The position numbers were made by a program, and so were the translations under genes. Shown here in pieces: positions 46,657-56,171 of a stretch of DNA of 64,000 bases; the stretch's first letter is position 1, and every line of letters starts with the position of its first letter. This DNA comes from Paenibacillus glacialis (GTDB lineage: Bacteria; Bacillota; Bacilli; Paenibacillales; Paenibacillaceae). Under the pieces are notes generated by a model. The model ran no database searches. It was not told where the DNA came from and saw only the letters and a program-made list of their open reading frames with translations. The stretch lies in the NCBI RefSeq assembly GCF_001637205.1, contig NZ_LVJH01000007.1:62001-126000 (forward strand), in the 5' to 3' direction.

Positions 46657-48027
46657 ATGTCTGATAATAAGCAATTAATTGATGTGTTTATGCCGCAACT
46701 TGCCGAATCACTTGTTTCTGCAACGATTGGTAAATGGCTTAAGCAACCTGGAGATAGAATTGAACAATATGAACCGATCTGTGAAGTCATCACAGATAAG
46801 GTGAACGCTGAAATTCCATCTACCTTGGATGGTATTATGGGAGAACTCATCGCTGAAGAGGGAGAAACGATTGCAGTAGGTGAAGTCATATGCAGAATAG
46901 CTGTGATTTCTACGAATGAATCCGCTGCTGTCAATGTACCTACAAACACAGCGATCCATGAAGACTCACCTTCCGCATCACAGGATCAATCTATGCGTAG
47001 TCGATATTCACCTGCTGTACAAAGTTTAGCAGCTGAACATGGGTTGAATCTTGCTGACATTAAAGGAACAGGTATGGCTGGAAGAATTACTCGTAAAGAC
47101 GTGCTGGCATACGTAGAGCTTGGACATTCAGCACAAGCTAAGCCATCTTCTGTACCCTCTGCGGACTTGGGTGGAGCAAATTCACCATTCCAAGGATTAT
47201 CACATGCGAATCCTGCGGTGACTCCTTCTCAATATGTGGAGAATAAATCACCTGCTACTCGGAATTCAGGACTTCATTTGAATGAAACTCCACAAATTCC
47301 GAATAACGTTATTGAAGGTCAACAAGGAAGAGCTGAGACGCTGATTGACATCACACCTGTGCGGAATACGATTGCAACACGTATGAGACAAAGTGTGTCT
47401 GAAATTCCTCATGCTTGGACGATGATTGAAGTGGATGTAACGAATTTAGTGTTGATCCGCAACAAGCTCAAGGATGAGTTCAAACGCAATGAAGGAGTTA
47501 ACTTAACCTATTTAGCGTTTCTTTTGAAAGCTGTCGTAAATGCAATTAAAGATTATCCTATTATGAATTCTGTGTGGGCTACAGATAAGATTATTGTCAA
47601 ACGGGATATTAATATTTCTCTAGCGGTAGGAACAGACGACACGGTTATGGTTCCTGTTATTCAGAAGGCAGATCAGAAGAATATTGCAGGTCTGGCTAAG
47701 GAAGTTGAAGAACTTGCGACCAAAACACGACAAGGGAAATTGAAATTGGATGATATGCAGGGTGGTACATTTACCGTAAATAATACGGGCTCCTTTGGCT
47801 CAGTACTATCGTATCCGATTATTAATTACCCGCAAGCTGCGATTCTCACATTCGAATCGATTGTTAAAAGACCTGTTGTAATTAATGACATGATCGCTGT
47901 GCGCTCCATGGCTAATATATGTTTGTCGCTAGATCATCGGATTCTGGATGGCGTCATTTGTGGACGATTCCTTCAGCGCGTGAAGGAGAACCTAGAAGGT
48001 TACACGTTAGATACGAAGCTATATTAA
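46657..48027 (+). CDS. bkdB: Branched-chain 2-oxoacid dehydrogenase E2 (lipoyl acyltransferase)
   Basis: 456 residues. An N-terminal lipoyl domain with the lipoylated Lys in EVITDKVNAEIPS is followed by a flexible linker, a peripheral-subunit-binding domain (SRYSPAVQSLAAEHGLNLAD) and a catalytic domain ending DHRILDGVICGRFL with the His/Asp pair. ATG 46657 follows AGGAG; the upstream in-frame GTG 46648 overlaps that site. lipB directly downstream supplies its lipoate. Confidence 0.94.
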   Translation: MSDNKQLIDVFMPQLAESLVSATIGKWLKQPGDRIEQYEPICEVITDKVNAEIPSTLDGIMGELIAEEGETIAVGEVICRIAVISTNESAAVNVPTNTAIHEDSPSASQDQSMRSRYSPAVQSLAAEHGLNLADIKGTGMAGRITRKDVLAYVELGHSAQAKPSSVPSADLGGANSPFQGLSHANPAVTPSQYVENKSPATRNSGLHLNETPQIPNNVIEGQQGRAETLIDITPVRNTIATRMRQSVSEIPHAWTMIEVDVTNLVLIRNKLKDEFKRNEGVNLTYLAFLLKAVVNAIKDYPIMNSVWATDKIIVKRDINISLAVGTDDTVMVPVIQKADQKNIAGLAKEVEELATKTRQGKLKLDDMQGGTFTVNNTGSFGSVLSYPIINYPQAAILTFESIVKRPVVINDMIAVRSMANICLSLDHRILDGVICGRFLQRVKENLEGYTLDTKLY

Positions 48028-48091
48028 GAAACGTAATGTGAAGACAATTAGGTTTTCTTCTTTGTCTTGCAGAGAAGGGCGGGTATGACGT

Positions 48092-48793
48092 TTGCGCAAA
48101 ATACTTGATATTTCTTATTTACCATTCATTGATTATGGTGAAGCTTGGGATTTACAAAAGGAAATCGTACATCGTATAGATCTTGGAGAGCAACAGGAAA
48201 CCCTGTTGCTCTTGCAGCATCCACCTACGTATACCATGGGATCGCAGAAACATCCAGAACATCTGCTTCTTAGTCAAGAGGAGTTAAAGGAACGTGGAAT
48301 TGCTTTATTTGAAATTGACCGCGGTGGAGATATTACATATCATGGTCCTGGACAACTGGTAGGATATCCCTTGCTCTTATTAAATGGAGACGCAGGAATC
48401 GATTTACATGGTTATTTACGGAATCTAGAGCAAGTCATCATTGATTACTTGGCTCTTTATGGTGTTCAGGGGATTCGCAAACCGAAGTATACCGGCGTGT
48501 GGGTAGGTGAGCATAAGATTTGTGCGATCGGTGTGAAGTTTAATAAATGTCGGCATAATCGAGGGTTTGTGACAAGTCATGGGTTCGCCTTCAATATACA
48601 ATCAGGTATTCAGAATGAGGGATTTCAAGGTATTGTACCTTGTGGAATTCAGGAATTCGGAGTTACATCGCTAGAGGACTGTACAGGAAAAGAATTCGAT
48701 CTCATGCAAGTTGCTAGTGAGATTGCACCATTATTCTGCTCATTATTTGATTATGAAGGTTCCTTATCGGATAAATTAAAAGAAGCCCGCTGA
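48092..48793 (+). CDS. lipB: Octanoyltransferase LipB
   Basis: Transfers octanoyl from acyl carrier protein to lipoyl domains. 233 residues with LLLQHPPTYTMGSQ, the signature RGGDITYHGPGQLVGYP, KICAIGVKF (catalytic Lys side) and IVPCGI with the nucleophilic Cys. It is of the LipB type, whereas B. subtilis uses LipM. The start is TTG 48092; the nearby ATG 48085 is out of frame. It lies immediately after the E2 gene that needs lipoylation. Confidence 0.92.
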   Translation: MRKILDISYLPFIDYGEAWDLQKEIVHRIDLGEQQETLLLLQHPPTYTMGSQKHPEHLLLSQEELKERGIALFEIDRGGDITYHGPGQLVGYPLLLLNGDAGIDLHGYLRNLEQVIIDYLALYGVQGIRKPKYTGVWVGEHKICAIGVKFNKCRHNRGFVTSHGFAFNIQSGIQNEGFQGIVPCGIQEFGVTSLEDCTGKEFDLMQVASEIAPLFCSLFDYEGSLSDKLKEAR

Positions 48794-48804
48794 ATTTAGC
48801 GGGC
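48785..48804. terminator. Hairpin shared by converging lipB and Prli42 genes
   Basis: GCCCGCT-GAATTT-AGCGGGC, a perfect 7-bp GC-rich stem overlapping both stop codons. There is no clear T-run, so termination strength is uncertain. Confidence 0.55.
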
Positions 48805-48897
48805 AATGAGAGGTTCAACGACCATTAGCAATGTAGAGCCAAGCATCGCTATAAGCATAAGGTAAATGAAAACACGAAATAGTTTTTTTCGTTGCAT
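48796..48897 (-). CDS. prli42: Stressosome-associated membrane micro-protein Prli42
   Basis: 33 residues: MQRKKLFRVFIYLMLIAMLG then a hydrophobic and short polar end. Basic N-terminus plus one membrane helix matches the Prli42 family that anchors the stressosome in Listeria and relatives. AAAGGAG lies eight bases before the ATG. Its stop lies three bases from the lipB stop on the other strand. Confidence 0.75.
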   Translation of the reverse strand: MQRKKLFRVFIYLMLIAMLGSTLLMVVEPLIAR

Positions 48898-48994
48898 AAA
48901 GAAACTCCTTTGAATTAAGTTTAGTTGGAAAGATTAGATTAGGTATTTTGCTATTCACTTATTGTAACGTATCCACGAGAGAGAGGGAAGTCCA

Positions 48995-50137
48995 ATGACA
49001 TCACAAGAGCGTATTGTGCAAGAATTTATAGAATTGGTTCAGGTAGATAGTGAGACTATGCATGAAGAGGAAATCGCAATCGTACTTAAGAAAAAGTTCA
49101 GTGATCTTGGGTTAAAGGTATTTGAAGATGATAGTAAAGAACGTACAGGCCATGGTGCTGGAAATTTGATTATCACGTGGGAGGCCGATCAACTCAAGGA
49201 CGCTCCACATATCTTCTTTACTTGCCATATGGATACTGTTACACCTGGTGTGGGGATCAAACCTTCACTTGGTGAAGATGGCTGGATCACGAGCGACGGT
49301 ACGACAATTCTAGGTGCAGATGATAAAGCGGGGATTGCTGCTATACTTGAGGCTATTCGTGTTATTCAGGAGCAACAAATACCTCACGGGCAAGTTCAGT
49401 TCATTATTACTGCTGGTGAGGAATCAGGGCTTCGTGGAGCACGAGCATTTGATCCTAAGCACTTGGATGCTGAGTACGGGTACGCAATAGATTCCAATGG
49501 AGAAATTGGTGCTATTGCAGTTGCTGCACCTACTCAAGCCAAAATTAAGATGACAATTATCGGTAAATCAGCACATGCTGGTGTGAATCCGGAAGATGGA
49601 ATCAGTGCTATTCAGGTCGCTTCCAAAGCCATTTCACGCATGAATTTGGGCCGTATTGACCATGAGACGACTGCTAATATTGGTAAATTCTCAGGTGGTG
49701 GTCCAACGAATATTGTGTGCGATCGGGTACAACTTGATGCTGAAGCTCGTAGTATCGTTCAAGAAAAAGTAGATAAGCAGATTGCACAGATGAGAGAAGC
49801 GCTAGAGACAACGGCTAGAGAATATAATGCCGAGTGCGAATTCTGTAGTGAAATACTATATCCCGCTTTTAACTTCTCAGAGAATGATGCTGTCGTGAAG
49901 CTAGCTCAACGTGCCATTGGGAATCTTGGATTAACGAGTCGAGTGTTCCATTCTGGTGGAGGAAGCGATGCTAACATATTTAATGGATTCGGTATTCCTA
50001 CCGTAAACCTTGCGCTTGGATATGAGGACATTCATACGACCAAAGAGCGAATCAAAGCAGCTGATATGCTAAAAGCATCTGAGATGGTCGTTGCGATCAT
50101 TCAGGAATCTGGTAAAGAGACAGCGAACAAAAAGTAA
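48995..50137 (+). CDS. M20-family metallopeptidase (PepT/YqjE-like)
   Basis: 380 residues. Zinc ligands and catalytic residues of the M20 family are visible: FFTCHMDTVTPG, GADDKAGIAAI, TAGEESGLRGA, YAIDSNGEIG, and the dimerisation-domain IGKSAHAGVNPEDG. Related genes are annotated as peptidase T-like aminopeptidases; B. subtilis yqjE lies close to the bkd operon. GAGAGAGGGAAG precedes the ATG. Confidence 0.9.
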   Translation: MTSQERIVQEFIELVQVDSETMHEEEIAIVLKKKFSDLGLKVFEDDSKERTGHGAGNLIITWEADQLKDAPHIFFTCHMDTVTPGVGIKPSLGEDGWITSDGTTILGADDKAGIAAILEAIRVIQEQQIPHGQVQFIITAGEESGLRGARAFDPKHLDAEYGYAIDSNGEIGAIAVAAPTQAKIKMTIIGKSAHAGVNPEDGISAIQVASKAISRMNLGRIDHETTANIGKFSGGGPTNIVCDRVQLDAEARSIVQEKVDKQIAQMREALETTAREYNAECEFCSEILYPAFNFSENDAVVKLAQRAIGNLGLTSRVFHSGGGSDANIFNGFGIPTVNLALGYEDIHTTKERIKAADMLKASEMVVAIIQESGKETANKK

Positions 50138-50164
50138 TAAACAGGATTATTCATTCAATATAGA

Positions 50165-50203
50165 AAAGAAGCCTGATATCCAGTTGATATCAGGCTTCTT
50201 TGT
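50165..50203. terminator. Bidirectional terminator
   Basis: AAAGAAGCCTGATATC (50165-50180) pairs perfectly with GATATCAGGCTTCTTT (50186-50201). Confidence 0.9.
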
Positions 50204-50238
50204 ATGAATTGTTCCATAGACTATTTCTAATCTTACCT

Positions 50239-51441
50239 TCAGCCTTCCAATGGTTTGGAAGACATACGTCGTCTCTGGGCGGTTCCCCAAAGGGTATGCC
50301 AATGGGTATGATGTAGGATGTGTAAGGATTGGGTAATATTGTGTATGTATTGATCGACTAGCTCGGTGGAATCATTTGCTTGTGGAGGCAGTTCATGTCT
50401 ATTTAATAAAGACTCTAATGTGATTTGTAGATAACATGCTGCTGTTGCAAACTGTGCTTTAGTGTGAGTGATGTCATTCATATAGATTCGTTCAAAATGC
50501 TCTGCCGCGATTTGTAAATGCCCTTCATCATACATAATTTCAGCGGCAATAAACAATAGATTCTGACTATGTTGTTCTTTCATATTCGACGGAAGCGGAG
50601 ATAGGCTGGAAAGCAAATCTTTGGCTCTCTGGCGAAAACCTTGGTTATATAATATGTATATCAACTGACTCAATTCCGCTTCATTTGGAACAGGTACAAT
50701 GGATAAGGATTCATCTAGTAGTCCATGACATATAGCTAGTTTAGCCATATCTAATTGTTGGCTGCGTGTTAGACTCGAAGAAGAGTGACGATCACTCATT
50801 AACCACTGACAGAGGTTCAGCAGTGTTTCTGCGGAAGTCGTGAATGATTCCATATGTATTTCCAAATGAATAAGTTCTTCTAATCGGTTGTTCAGTAAAT
50901 GAAAAGCTTGGGAGAATTCCCCTGTATGAAGACAACATTGAATAAATTGAAGATAATTGATATTAGATAAATGGCTAAGGGAAGAATATAGAGTAGAGGA
51001 CTCTTTATAGCATCCTATAATGAACAAAGCATTAGCCAATAATGTAGAACTCATCTTGCTTTCGTAGCATTTCTGACGCAATATGTCTATGATTTCGTAG
51101 TCTTTCTTACCCATCGAATGAAGAAGATCTCCCCATTCAACCAACCCATCCAACTTATATTTACCGCTCTTAAGGCATTGCTGGAATGCAAAAATAGCTT
51201 CGGATTTATTGTCTTCCGATTTGTTGAGCTTACCATATTCAAACCATACTAGGGACTTGTCGAATCCCTCTTCAGAAAGATCATTTTTGAATTCATAACT
51301 ACTATTATGTAATGATTTCTTAAAGCTCTCTATAGCTTCAGCATGTAACCCACGCGTTTTGTACCACATTCCAATCTTAAATTGCAGAGCAGGGGGGTGG
51401 TGGTTGATAAGTAGTTGTTCTTCTAGCTCTTTTTTATTCAT
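50239..51441 (-). CDS. TPR-repeat protein, unknown
   Basis: 400 residues of helical repeats. TPR-like units are visible (KIGMWYKTRGLHAEAIESFK, WFEYGKLNKSEDNKSEAIFA, and others). No enzymatic domain or signal peptide is seen. The longer open frame starts at 51552, but ATG 51441 has GGAGG seven bases upstream and is preferred. It is probably a protein-protein interaction scaffold; no neighbour gives further clues. Confidence 0.75.
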   Translation of the reverse strand: MNKKELEEQLLINHHPPALQFKIGMWYKTRGLHAEAIESFKKSLHNSSYEFKNDLSEEGFDKSLVWFEYGKLNKSEDNKSEAIFAFQQCLKSGKYKLDGLVEWGDLLHSMGKKDYEIIDILRQKCYESKMSSTLLANALFIIGCYKESSTLYSSLSHLSNINYLQFIQCCLHTGEFSQAFHLLNNRLEELIHLEIHMESFTTSAETLLNLCQWLMSDRHSSSSLTRSQQLDMAKLAICHGLLDESLSIVPVPNEAELSQLIYILYNQGFRQRAKDLLSSLSPLPSNMKEQHSQNLLFIAAEIMYDEGHLQIAAEHFERIYMNDITHTKAQFATAACYLQITLESLLNRHELPPQANDSTELVDQYIHNITQSLHILHHTHWHTLWGTAQRRRMSSKPLEG

Positions 51442-51783
51442 AGCGACGCCTCCATCCCTATGTATAACGCTAATAGTAGTCATTAGTTTATAGGATGAAT
51501 TAATAAATTTTAATAAAAGGTCGAAAATTGAACAAAATATGAATGAATACATATTATTTTATTTTTTTAAGTAGTTCCTTTACGGTTATGTGTGGACCCC
51601 ATTGCTTTTGCCACTGTTGAAGCATGATTTTAATCTGCCAGGCTTGTCCTACCATGTGGAATGAATCCGTTGATCGATAGCTTTTCATCCATTTTCCTTC
51701 TTTCAAATGAAGTTTGTTATAATATCACCATATGTATCAGCTTGTCCTTTCATGCTTATTTATATAATTAAGGGGGAATTATC

Positions 51784-52359
51784 TTGAAAGAAAATAAATC
51801 TAACTTAACATCTGCGTTGGATGAAGTTACATTATCAACACAGCCTATTTACGAAGGGCGAATCATTTCCCTACAGATAGATACCGTACGTCTACCCGAT
51901 GGGAAGACGGCTACACGTGAAGTGGTTAGACATCCCGGAGCCGTTGCAGTACTTGCTCTGCATGAAGGGAAGATGTTAGTCGTCGATCAATTTCGTCAAC
52001 CAATGGGTCGATGTGAAATAGAGATTCCAGCAGGGAAACTCGAGCCTGGTGAGGATCCTTTGGAGGCTGCAGTTCGAGAATTAGAGGAAGAAACGGGGTA
52101 TCGTTGCGGTGAGATCAAGCTATTGCAATCCTTTTATACATCGCCTGGTTTTGCTGACGAGTTGATTCATTTGTATGTGACGCAGGATTTGGAAATTGGT
52201 GAAATGGCTCCTGATGAAGATGAGTTTCTAGAGTTGTCAGAAATTACACTTGAAGAAGCATATCGTTACATCCAAGAAGGACGGATTAGTGATGCGAAGA
52301 CAATTATGGCTGTATATGCGTGGCATCTGTTTACAATAACCGGTAAGTTTGGAGGATGA
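51784..52359 (+). CDS. nudF: ADP-ribose pyrophosphatase (Nudix)
   Basis: 191 residues. The Nudix box GKLEPGEDPLEAAVRELEEE, then TGY, matches GX5EX7REUXEEXGU exactly; the following FYTSPGFADELIHLY is typical of ADP-ribose pyrophosphatases. TTG start after GGGGGAA. It overlaps the endonuclease Q-like gene region and precedes spoIIM, as in B. subtilis. Confidence 0.93.
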   Translation: MKENKSNLTSALDEVTLSTQPIYEGRIISLQIDTVRLPDGKTATREVVRHPGAVAVLALHEGKMLVVDQFRQPMGRCEIEIPAGKLEPGEDPLEAAVRELEEETGYRCGEIKLLQSFYTSPGFADELIHLYVTQDLEIGEMAPDEDEFLELSEITLEEAYRYIQEGRISDAKTIMAVYAWHLFTITGKFGG

Positions 52360-52361
52360 CC

Positions 52362-53570
52362 TTGAGCTCATTAGATTCTCAAGAAAAGTTACAGGATTAT
52401 TATGCTGATTTACATATTCATATTGGTAGAGCCACAGATGGCCAAGCGGTAAAGATTACGGGAAGTCGAAATCTTACATTTGCTAATATCGCTAAGGAAG
52501 CGGCAGAGCGTAAAGGGATAGACCTAATAGGGATTATCGATTGTCATTCCCCCTCGGTACAGAATGACATCCTATCTTGTTTATATTCTGGGGAAATGAA
52601 TGAAGTTGTCGGCGGCGGGATTGAATATCGAGGAACAACAATCCTGTTGGGAAGTGAAATTGAATTCAATGAACCAGATAAGGGTGCTGCACATGTACTA
52701 ACTTATTTTCCCAATGTAGACGTAATGCAGCAATTTAGTGCTTGGATGGTTCATCACATGACCAACATTAATCTAAGTACTCAGAGGATCTATGTACCTG
52801 TGAGAGTGTTGCAGGAAGAAGTGGTAAGGCGGGGAGGGATTCTTATTCCTGCGCATGTGTTCACTCCCCATAAGGGTTTGTATGGAAATGTAACCGACAC
52901 GATGGGAGACGTTCTGGATCCGAACTTGATCAATGCAATTGAGCTAGGCTTAAGCGCTGATTCCACAATGGCTGGTACATTGAGTGAGTTAGATCATGTT
53001 ACTTTCTTGAGTAATTCCGATGCGCATTCGCTTGGGAAAATAGGACGTGAGTACAATAAGATAAGTTTAGCTAATCCCTCTTTTGAAGAATTTCGTAAAG
53101 CTTTGGCGAGAGAAGAGGGGCGCCGCGTGAGCGCTAACTATGGATTGAATCCTCGACTGGGTAAATATCATCGTACATTTTGCAATAGCTGTCATGTCAT
53201 CATGGATGATCATGTAGCAACGATGAATGGACAGATATGTCCTAATTGTGGAGGTGAGAAAGTAGTACAAGGTGTGCTGGAACGAATAAATAGTATTTCA
53301 GATCGGAGCGAACCCTATATACCCGATCATCGCCCTGCCTATCATTACCAAGTTCCGTTAGAGTTCATCCCAAGACTTGGGAAAGCTAAAATGGCTTCGT
53401 TGCTACGTGTTTTCGGAACGGAAATGAACATTCTTCATCAAGCGAATGAACAATCGATAGCTGAAGTAGTAGGGTTAGAAATGGCCAAAGACATCATTAT
53501 GGCGAGGAATGGTGAACTCAACCTCGTCTCTGGTGGCGGGGGCACTTACGGCAAAGTAAAACGGACTTGA
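52362..53570 (+). CDS. Endonuclease Q-family protein (PHP domain)
   Basis: 402 residues. N-terminal PHP metal-binding motif YADLHIHIGRA, later IDCHSP and SNSDAHSLGKIG; a Cys4 zinc ribbon (FCNSCHVIMDD and CPNCGGE); and a C-terminal region with IPRLGKAKMASLL, helix-hairpin-helix-like. EndoQ enzymes nick DNA at deaminated bases and some DNA lesions. GGAGG (52351-52355) touches the ATG at 52356, so TTG 52362 is the more plausible start. Confidence 0.85.
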   Translation: MSSLDSQEKLQDYYADLHIHIGRATDGQAVKITGSRNLTFANIAKEAAERKGIDLIGIIDCHSPSVQNDILSCLYSGEMNEVVGGGIEYRGTTILLGSEIEFNEPDKGAAHVLTYFPNVDVMQQFSAWMVHHMTNINLSTQRIYVPVRVLQEEVVRRGGILIPAHVFTPHKGLYGNVTDTMGDVLDPNLINAIELGLSADSTMAGTLSELDHVTFLSNSDAHSLGKIGREYNKISLANPSFEEFRKALAREEGRRVSANYGLNPRLGKYHRTFCNSCHVIMDDHVATMNGQICPNCGGEKVVQGVLERINSISDRSEPYIPDHRPAYHYQVPLEFIPRLGKAKMASLLRVFGTEMNILHQANEQSIAEVVGLEMAKDIIMARNGELNLVSGGGGTYGKVKRT

Positions 53571-53642
53571 TTGGACAAGTCATAGTTTGTATACGTCTCT
53601 CATAACCTATACATATGTGATAGGAAGGGAGACTTCTGTAAG

Positions 53643-54269
53643 ATGCAATCGCTACGCCATTCCTTTAAAGATCAGACCATGCTTTTTATTTTTGTAGGTG
53701 TTTTATTCCTCGTCGGGGTTATTTTTGGAGCCTTGATGGTTAATGCACTTTCTTTAGAACAGCAACAAGATCTGGCAAGATACTTAGGTAATTATTTTGT
53801 AACGGTGGACCAAGGTAGTAGTGAAATTGAACAGGTTACGTATTGGAACATCGCTTTACTTCATTTGAAGTGGGTCGGACTAATCTGGATATGTGGGTTA
53901 TCTGTAATCGGTCTACCTGGCATATTAATATTGGATTTTCTAAAAGGCGTACTCATCGGTTTCACGGTCGGATATTTAGTGGGTCAGTTCTCATGGAAAG
54001 GTCTTCTATTTGCTCTCGTATCCGTTGCTCCTCACAATCTACTTGTGATTCCGGTCTTAGTCCTTTGTAGCGTGGCAGCGATTTCCTTTTCGCTCCATAT
54101 TATTAAGAATAGGGTATTGATGCACCGGCACGGGAATCTCACACGTCCTTTTGCTAATTATGTCATGTTGACTGTAGTGATGGGGGCGTTAATGCTAGGG
54201 ATAGCATCGTTTGAAACCTGGGTAACTCCGGCGATGATGAGATGGGTTACACCGATGTTGATTCAATAA
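53643..54269 (+). CDS. spoIIM: Stage II sporulation protein M
   Basis: 208 residues with five hydrophobic helices. It is a component of the SpoIIDMP engulfment machinery. HLKWVGLIWICGLSVIGLPG and VSVAPHNLLVIPVLVL are typical. It ends MMRWVTPMLIQ. A second copy of this end (MMRWVTPMLVNPTTLSFLY) sits at 60999-61058 beside fur, so the C-terminus here was probably exchanged by integration of the next island. Confidence 0.93.
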   Translation: MQSLRHSFKDQTMLFIFVGVLFLVGVIFGALMVNALSLEQQQDLARYLGNYFVTVDQGSSEIEQVTYWNIALLHLKWVGLIWICGLSVIGLPGILILDFLKGVLIGFTVGYLVGQFSWKGLLFALVSVAPHNLLVIPVLVLCSVAAISFSLHIIKNRVLMHRHGNLTRPFANYVMLTVVMGALMLGIASFETWVTPAMMRWVTPMLIQ

Positions 54270-54329
54270 CATTGATATCATTGATATTAAAGAGTTTATT
54301 TGATGCTACCCATCATGGAACATCACGAG

Positions 54330-54349
54330 AAAATCACATTCTCTGCATT
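54330..54349 (+). repeat. 20-bp direct repeat, left copy
   Basis: AAAATCACATTCTCTGCATT, identical to 60879-60898. It lies about 60 bp after the spoIIM stop. A T-rich hairpin (about 54368-54407, TGCCGA...GGTGGCATTTTTTTT) follows and may terminate spoIIM. Confidence 0.85.
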
Positions 54350-54527
54350 TATACGAGATTAAGGATGTTGCCGAAGTGTATTTTAACTTTCTCGGTGGCA
54401 TTTTTTTTCATTTTATCAGTAACATGGGTGTAGAATTTTAGAGTAACATAAGTGTGTCTGAAATATGTGGAGTTGATTTGTTTTAAGTGCCTTTAACATT
54501 TCGATAATGCTCTTGGGTTCGGTTTAA

Positions 54528-54965
54528 CTAATGTGTAGTAAAAGCTGTATTACCCATTGCAATAAAAATTCTATTCCAACTGTTGATTTGATTGATGATT
54601 AGAACAAGGTCAACATATTGTTTCTCGTAATATTGTTCACGTACTCGCTTATATAAGTCTTCAGGAACTCTTTTGGTAGGGATTAGAGTAATATGCTCAG
54701 ATAGTTCGAGAGCAACCTTCTCTTCAGGTGTATAAAAAGTACATTCATTCCAAGCGTTTAAACAATAAATTCGTTGTTCGGGATCACCATTTTACGAGCA
54801 TCGGATGTATGCGTATCTATGCAGAAGGCACAACCGTTAATTTGAGAGTTTGATAAGTTCTCTTGTAGTTCGATTAATTGTAGACTTCTTGGTGTACATC
54901 TCCATATCCATCATAATTTTCATACCATCAGGTGCAACATCATAGTAGGAAATTCTTTGACTCAT
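54528..54965 (-). pseudogene. Carboxymuconolactone decarboxylase/AhpD-family gene, broken
   Basis: Starts MSQRISYYDVAPDGMKIMMD after AAGGAG, and the CxxC redox motif is readable (INGCAFCIDTHTSDAR) in another frame. The tail (LYKRVREQYYEKQYVDLVLI to a stop at 54528) is in a further frame. At least two frameshifts and an early stop inactivate it. The family comprises small peroxidase-like or decarboxylase proteins. Confidence 0.8.
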
Positions 54966-55238
54966 AAGGCAAGACTCCTTTCACTTTAATTTACCACTAT
55001 TATAGCTTTATACGAACGTGTGTACTAACTTTTTATTTGACATTCACAATGAAGAGAAATTTCACTTGCAAAGTGTAGTTAGTAGCTCCGCAGTACGAAG
55101 ATATAGCACAATGCCAAGGGGATAAATTTATATAAGGTGTACTTCTTATGGAAATGACTATTGGATGGCGCTATATTAGTTAGGCGGAGTGCTATTGTAT
55201 ATTGTATATTGGACTTGGAAAGCCAAAGGAGAGATGGT

Positions 55239-55652
55239 ATGTCAACATTAGAGGGAACAAGAGAAAATCCTTGGAAACTAAAAACACCTCCTCAAACATC
55301 TGATTATGAAATGTTTAAGGACGAAAAAGATGGAAAATTAATTTTAGTATGTACTGTAGGCAAAACTGTTTTACATTATGACTATAGTTGTGTTGATGAC
55401 TTAAACACTATGCTCAAACTGCATGGTGACTGGATGGAACTAGCTAGTGCTGATGAGCAGAAATCTGTAAAAGAAGGTACGGTTGAAGCATGGGGACGTT
55501 CGCCTGAAAATCCAATTGGTGGTTGGTACGGCTTGAAAAAAGGTTTACGCGGTAGATTTGGAATGTATATACCACCTTTGATGGAAAAGTTAGGATTAGC
55601 AGAAGTAGAACACAACCCAAGGAATAATCGAATGAGGACAATAAAAAAGTAG
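55239..55652 (+). CDS. Conserved small protein, unknown
   Basis: 137 residues: NPWKLKTPPQTSDYEMFKDE, HGDWMELASADEQK, VEAWGRSPENPIGGWYGLKK, then LRGRFGMYIPPLMEKLGL. It looks like a well-conserved single-domain protein seen in diverse bacteria, but I cannot name it. ATG 55239 follows AAGGAGAG; an upstream extension to 55161 lacks a site. Island cargo. Confidence 0.75.
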   Translation: MSTLEGTRENPWKLKTPPQTSDYEMFKDEKDGKLILVCTVGKTVLHYDYSCVDDLNTMLKLHGDWMELASADEQKSVKEGTVEAWGRSPENPIGGWYGLKKGLRGRFGMYIPPLMEKLGLAEVEHNPRNNRMRTIKK

Positions 55653-55814
55653 TATAAATAAAATAGAGGAGCGATTCAAAGGTTGCTCTTCATTTTTAAC
55701 GGGAAACCATAGTTTAGAATCAACGCCTGAGAATGGGCGGTTTTTCTTATGCCCAGACATATTAAAAGGAGGACGCGTTAACATCCTCCCAATCACCCAG
55801 GGTATCCCCCGGCT

Positions 55815-55862
55815 GAGATAGCGGGGCGCCACGCGTGGCATTTTGCAAACATCCGCTATCTC
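55815..55862. repeat. Inverted repeat with 10-bp arms
   Basis: GAGATAGCGG (55815-55824) and CCGCTATCTC (55853-55862) are perfect complements with a 28-base loop, lying 37 bp before the gene at 55899. Could be a terminator for the preceding gene or a regulatory site; no T-run. Confidence 0.6.
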
Positions 55863-55898
55863 GTCTCCAATTCTACACGGAAGCCGAGGGATACGTAA

Positions 55899-56108
55899 AT
55901 GGGAACACCAGATGAAAATAATTTAATGTTGCAGCATGAGCTTGAAATCATGGCCGGTATCCTGAAGTCAAAAGCACAGTATCGCAAGATCGTTAAAGCT
56001 GGAATAGCCAAGTGGGTCAAGGATTTTCAGGATGGTCATATTGAGTTTAGGACGGTGGATGACCTGAAAAAAACTCATAGAAATAGATATCGAATTGCAG
56101 AAGGATGA
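55899..56108 (+). CDS. Small phage-like protein, unknown
   Basis: 69 residues (ENNLMLQHELEIMAGILKSK), basic, helical, no recognised domain. ATG start; ribosome site weak (GAGGGAT). Phage-derived origin is inferred from the surrounding terminase and SOS-controlled genes. Confidence 0.5.
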   Translation: MGTPDENNLMLQHELEIMAGILKSKAQYRKIVKAGIAKWVKDFQDGHIEFRTVDDLKKTHRNRYRIAEG

Positions 56109-56123
56109 TTGTAAATACTTCAC

Positions 56124-56152
56124 TTGATTTTATACCGTCCAGACGGTATAGT
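56124..56152 (+). promoter_or_regulatory. Promoter with embedded palindromic TetR operator
   Basis: TTGATT (56124-56129) and TATAGT (56147-56152) form a promoter with a 17-bp spacer. The spacer and -10 are overlaid by the perfect palindrome TATACCGTC-CA-GACGGTATA (56131-56150). Binding there would block RNA polymerase, giving autorepression of the tetR-SMR pair. Confidence 0.8.
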
Positions 56153-56171
56153 GAATTCGGGTGGTGATAAG

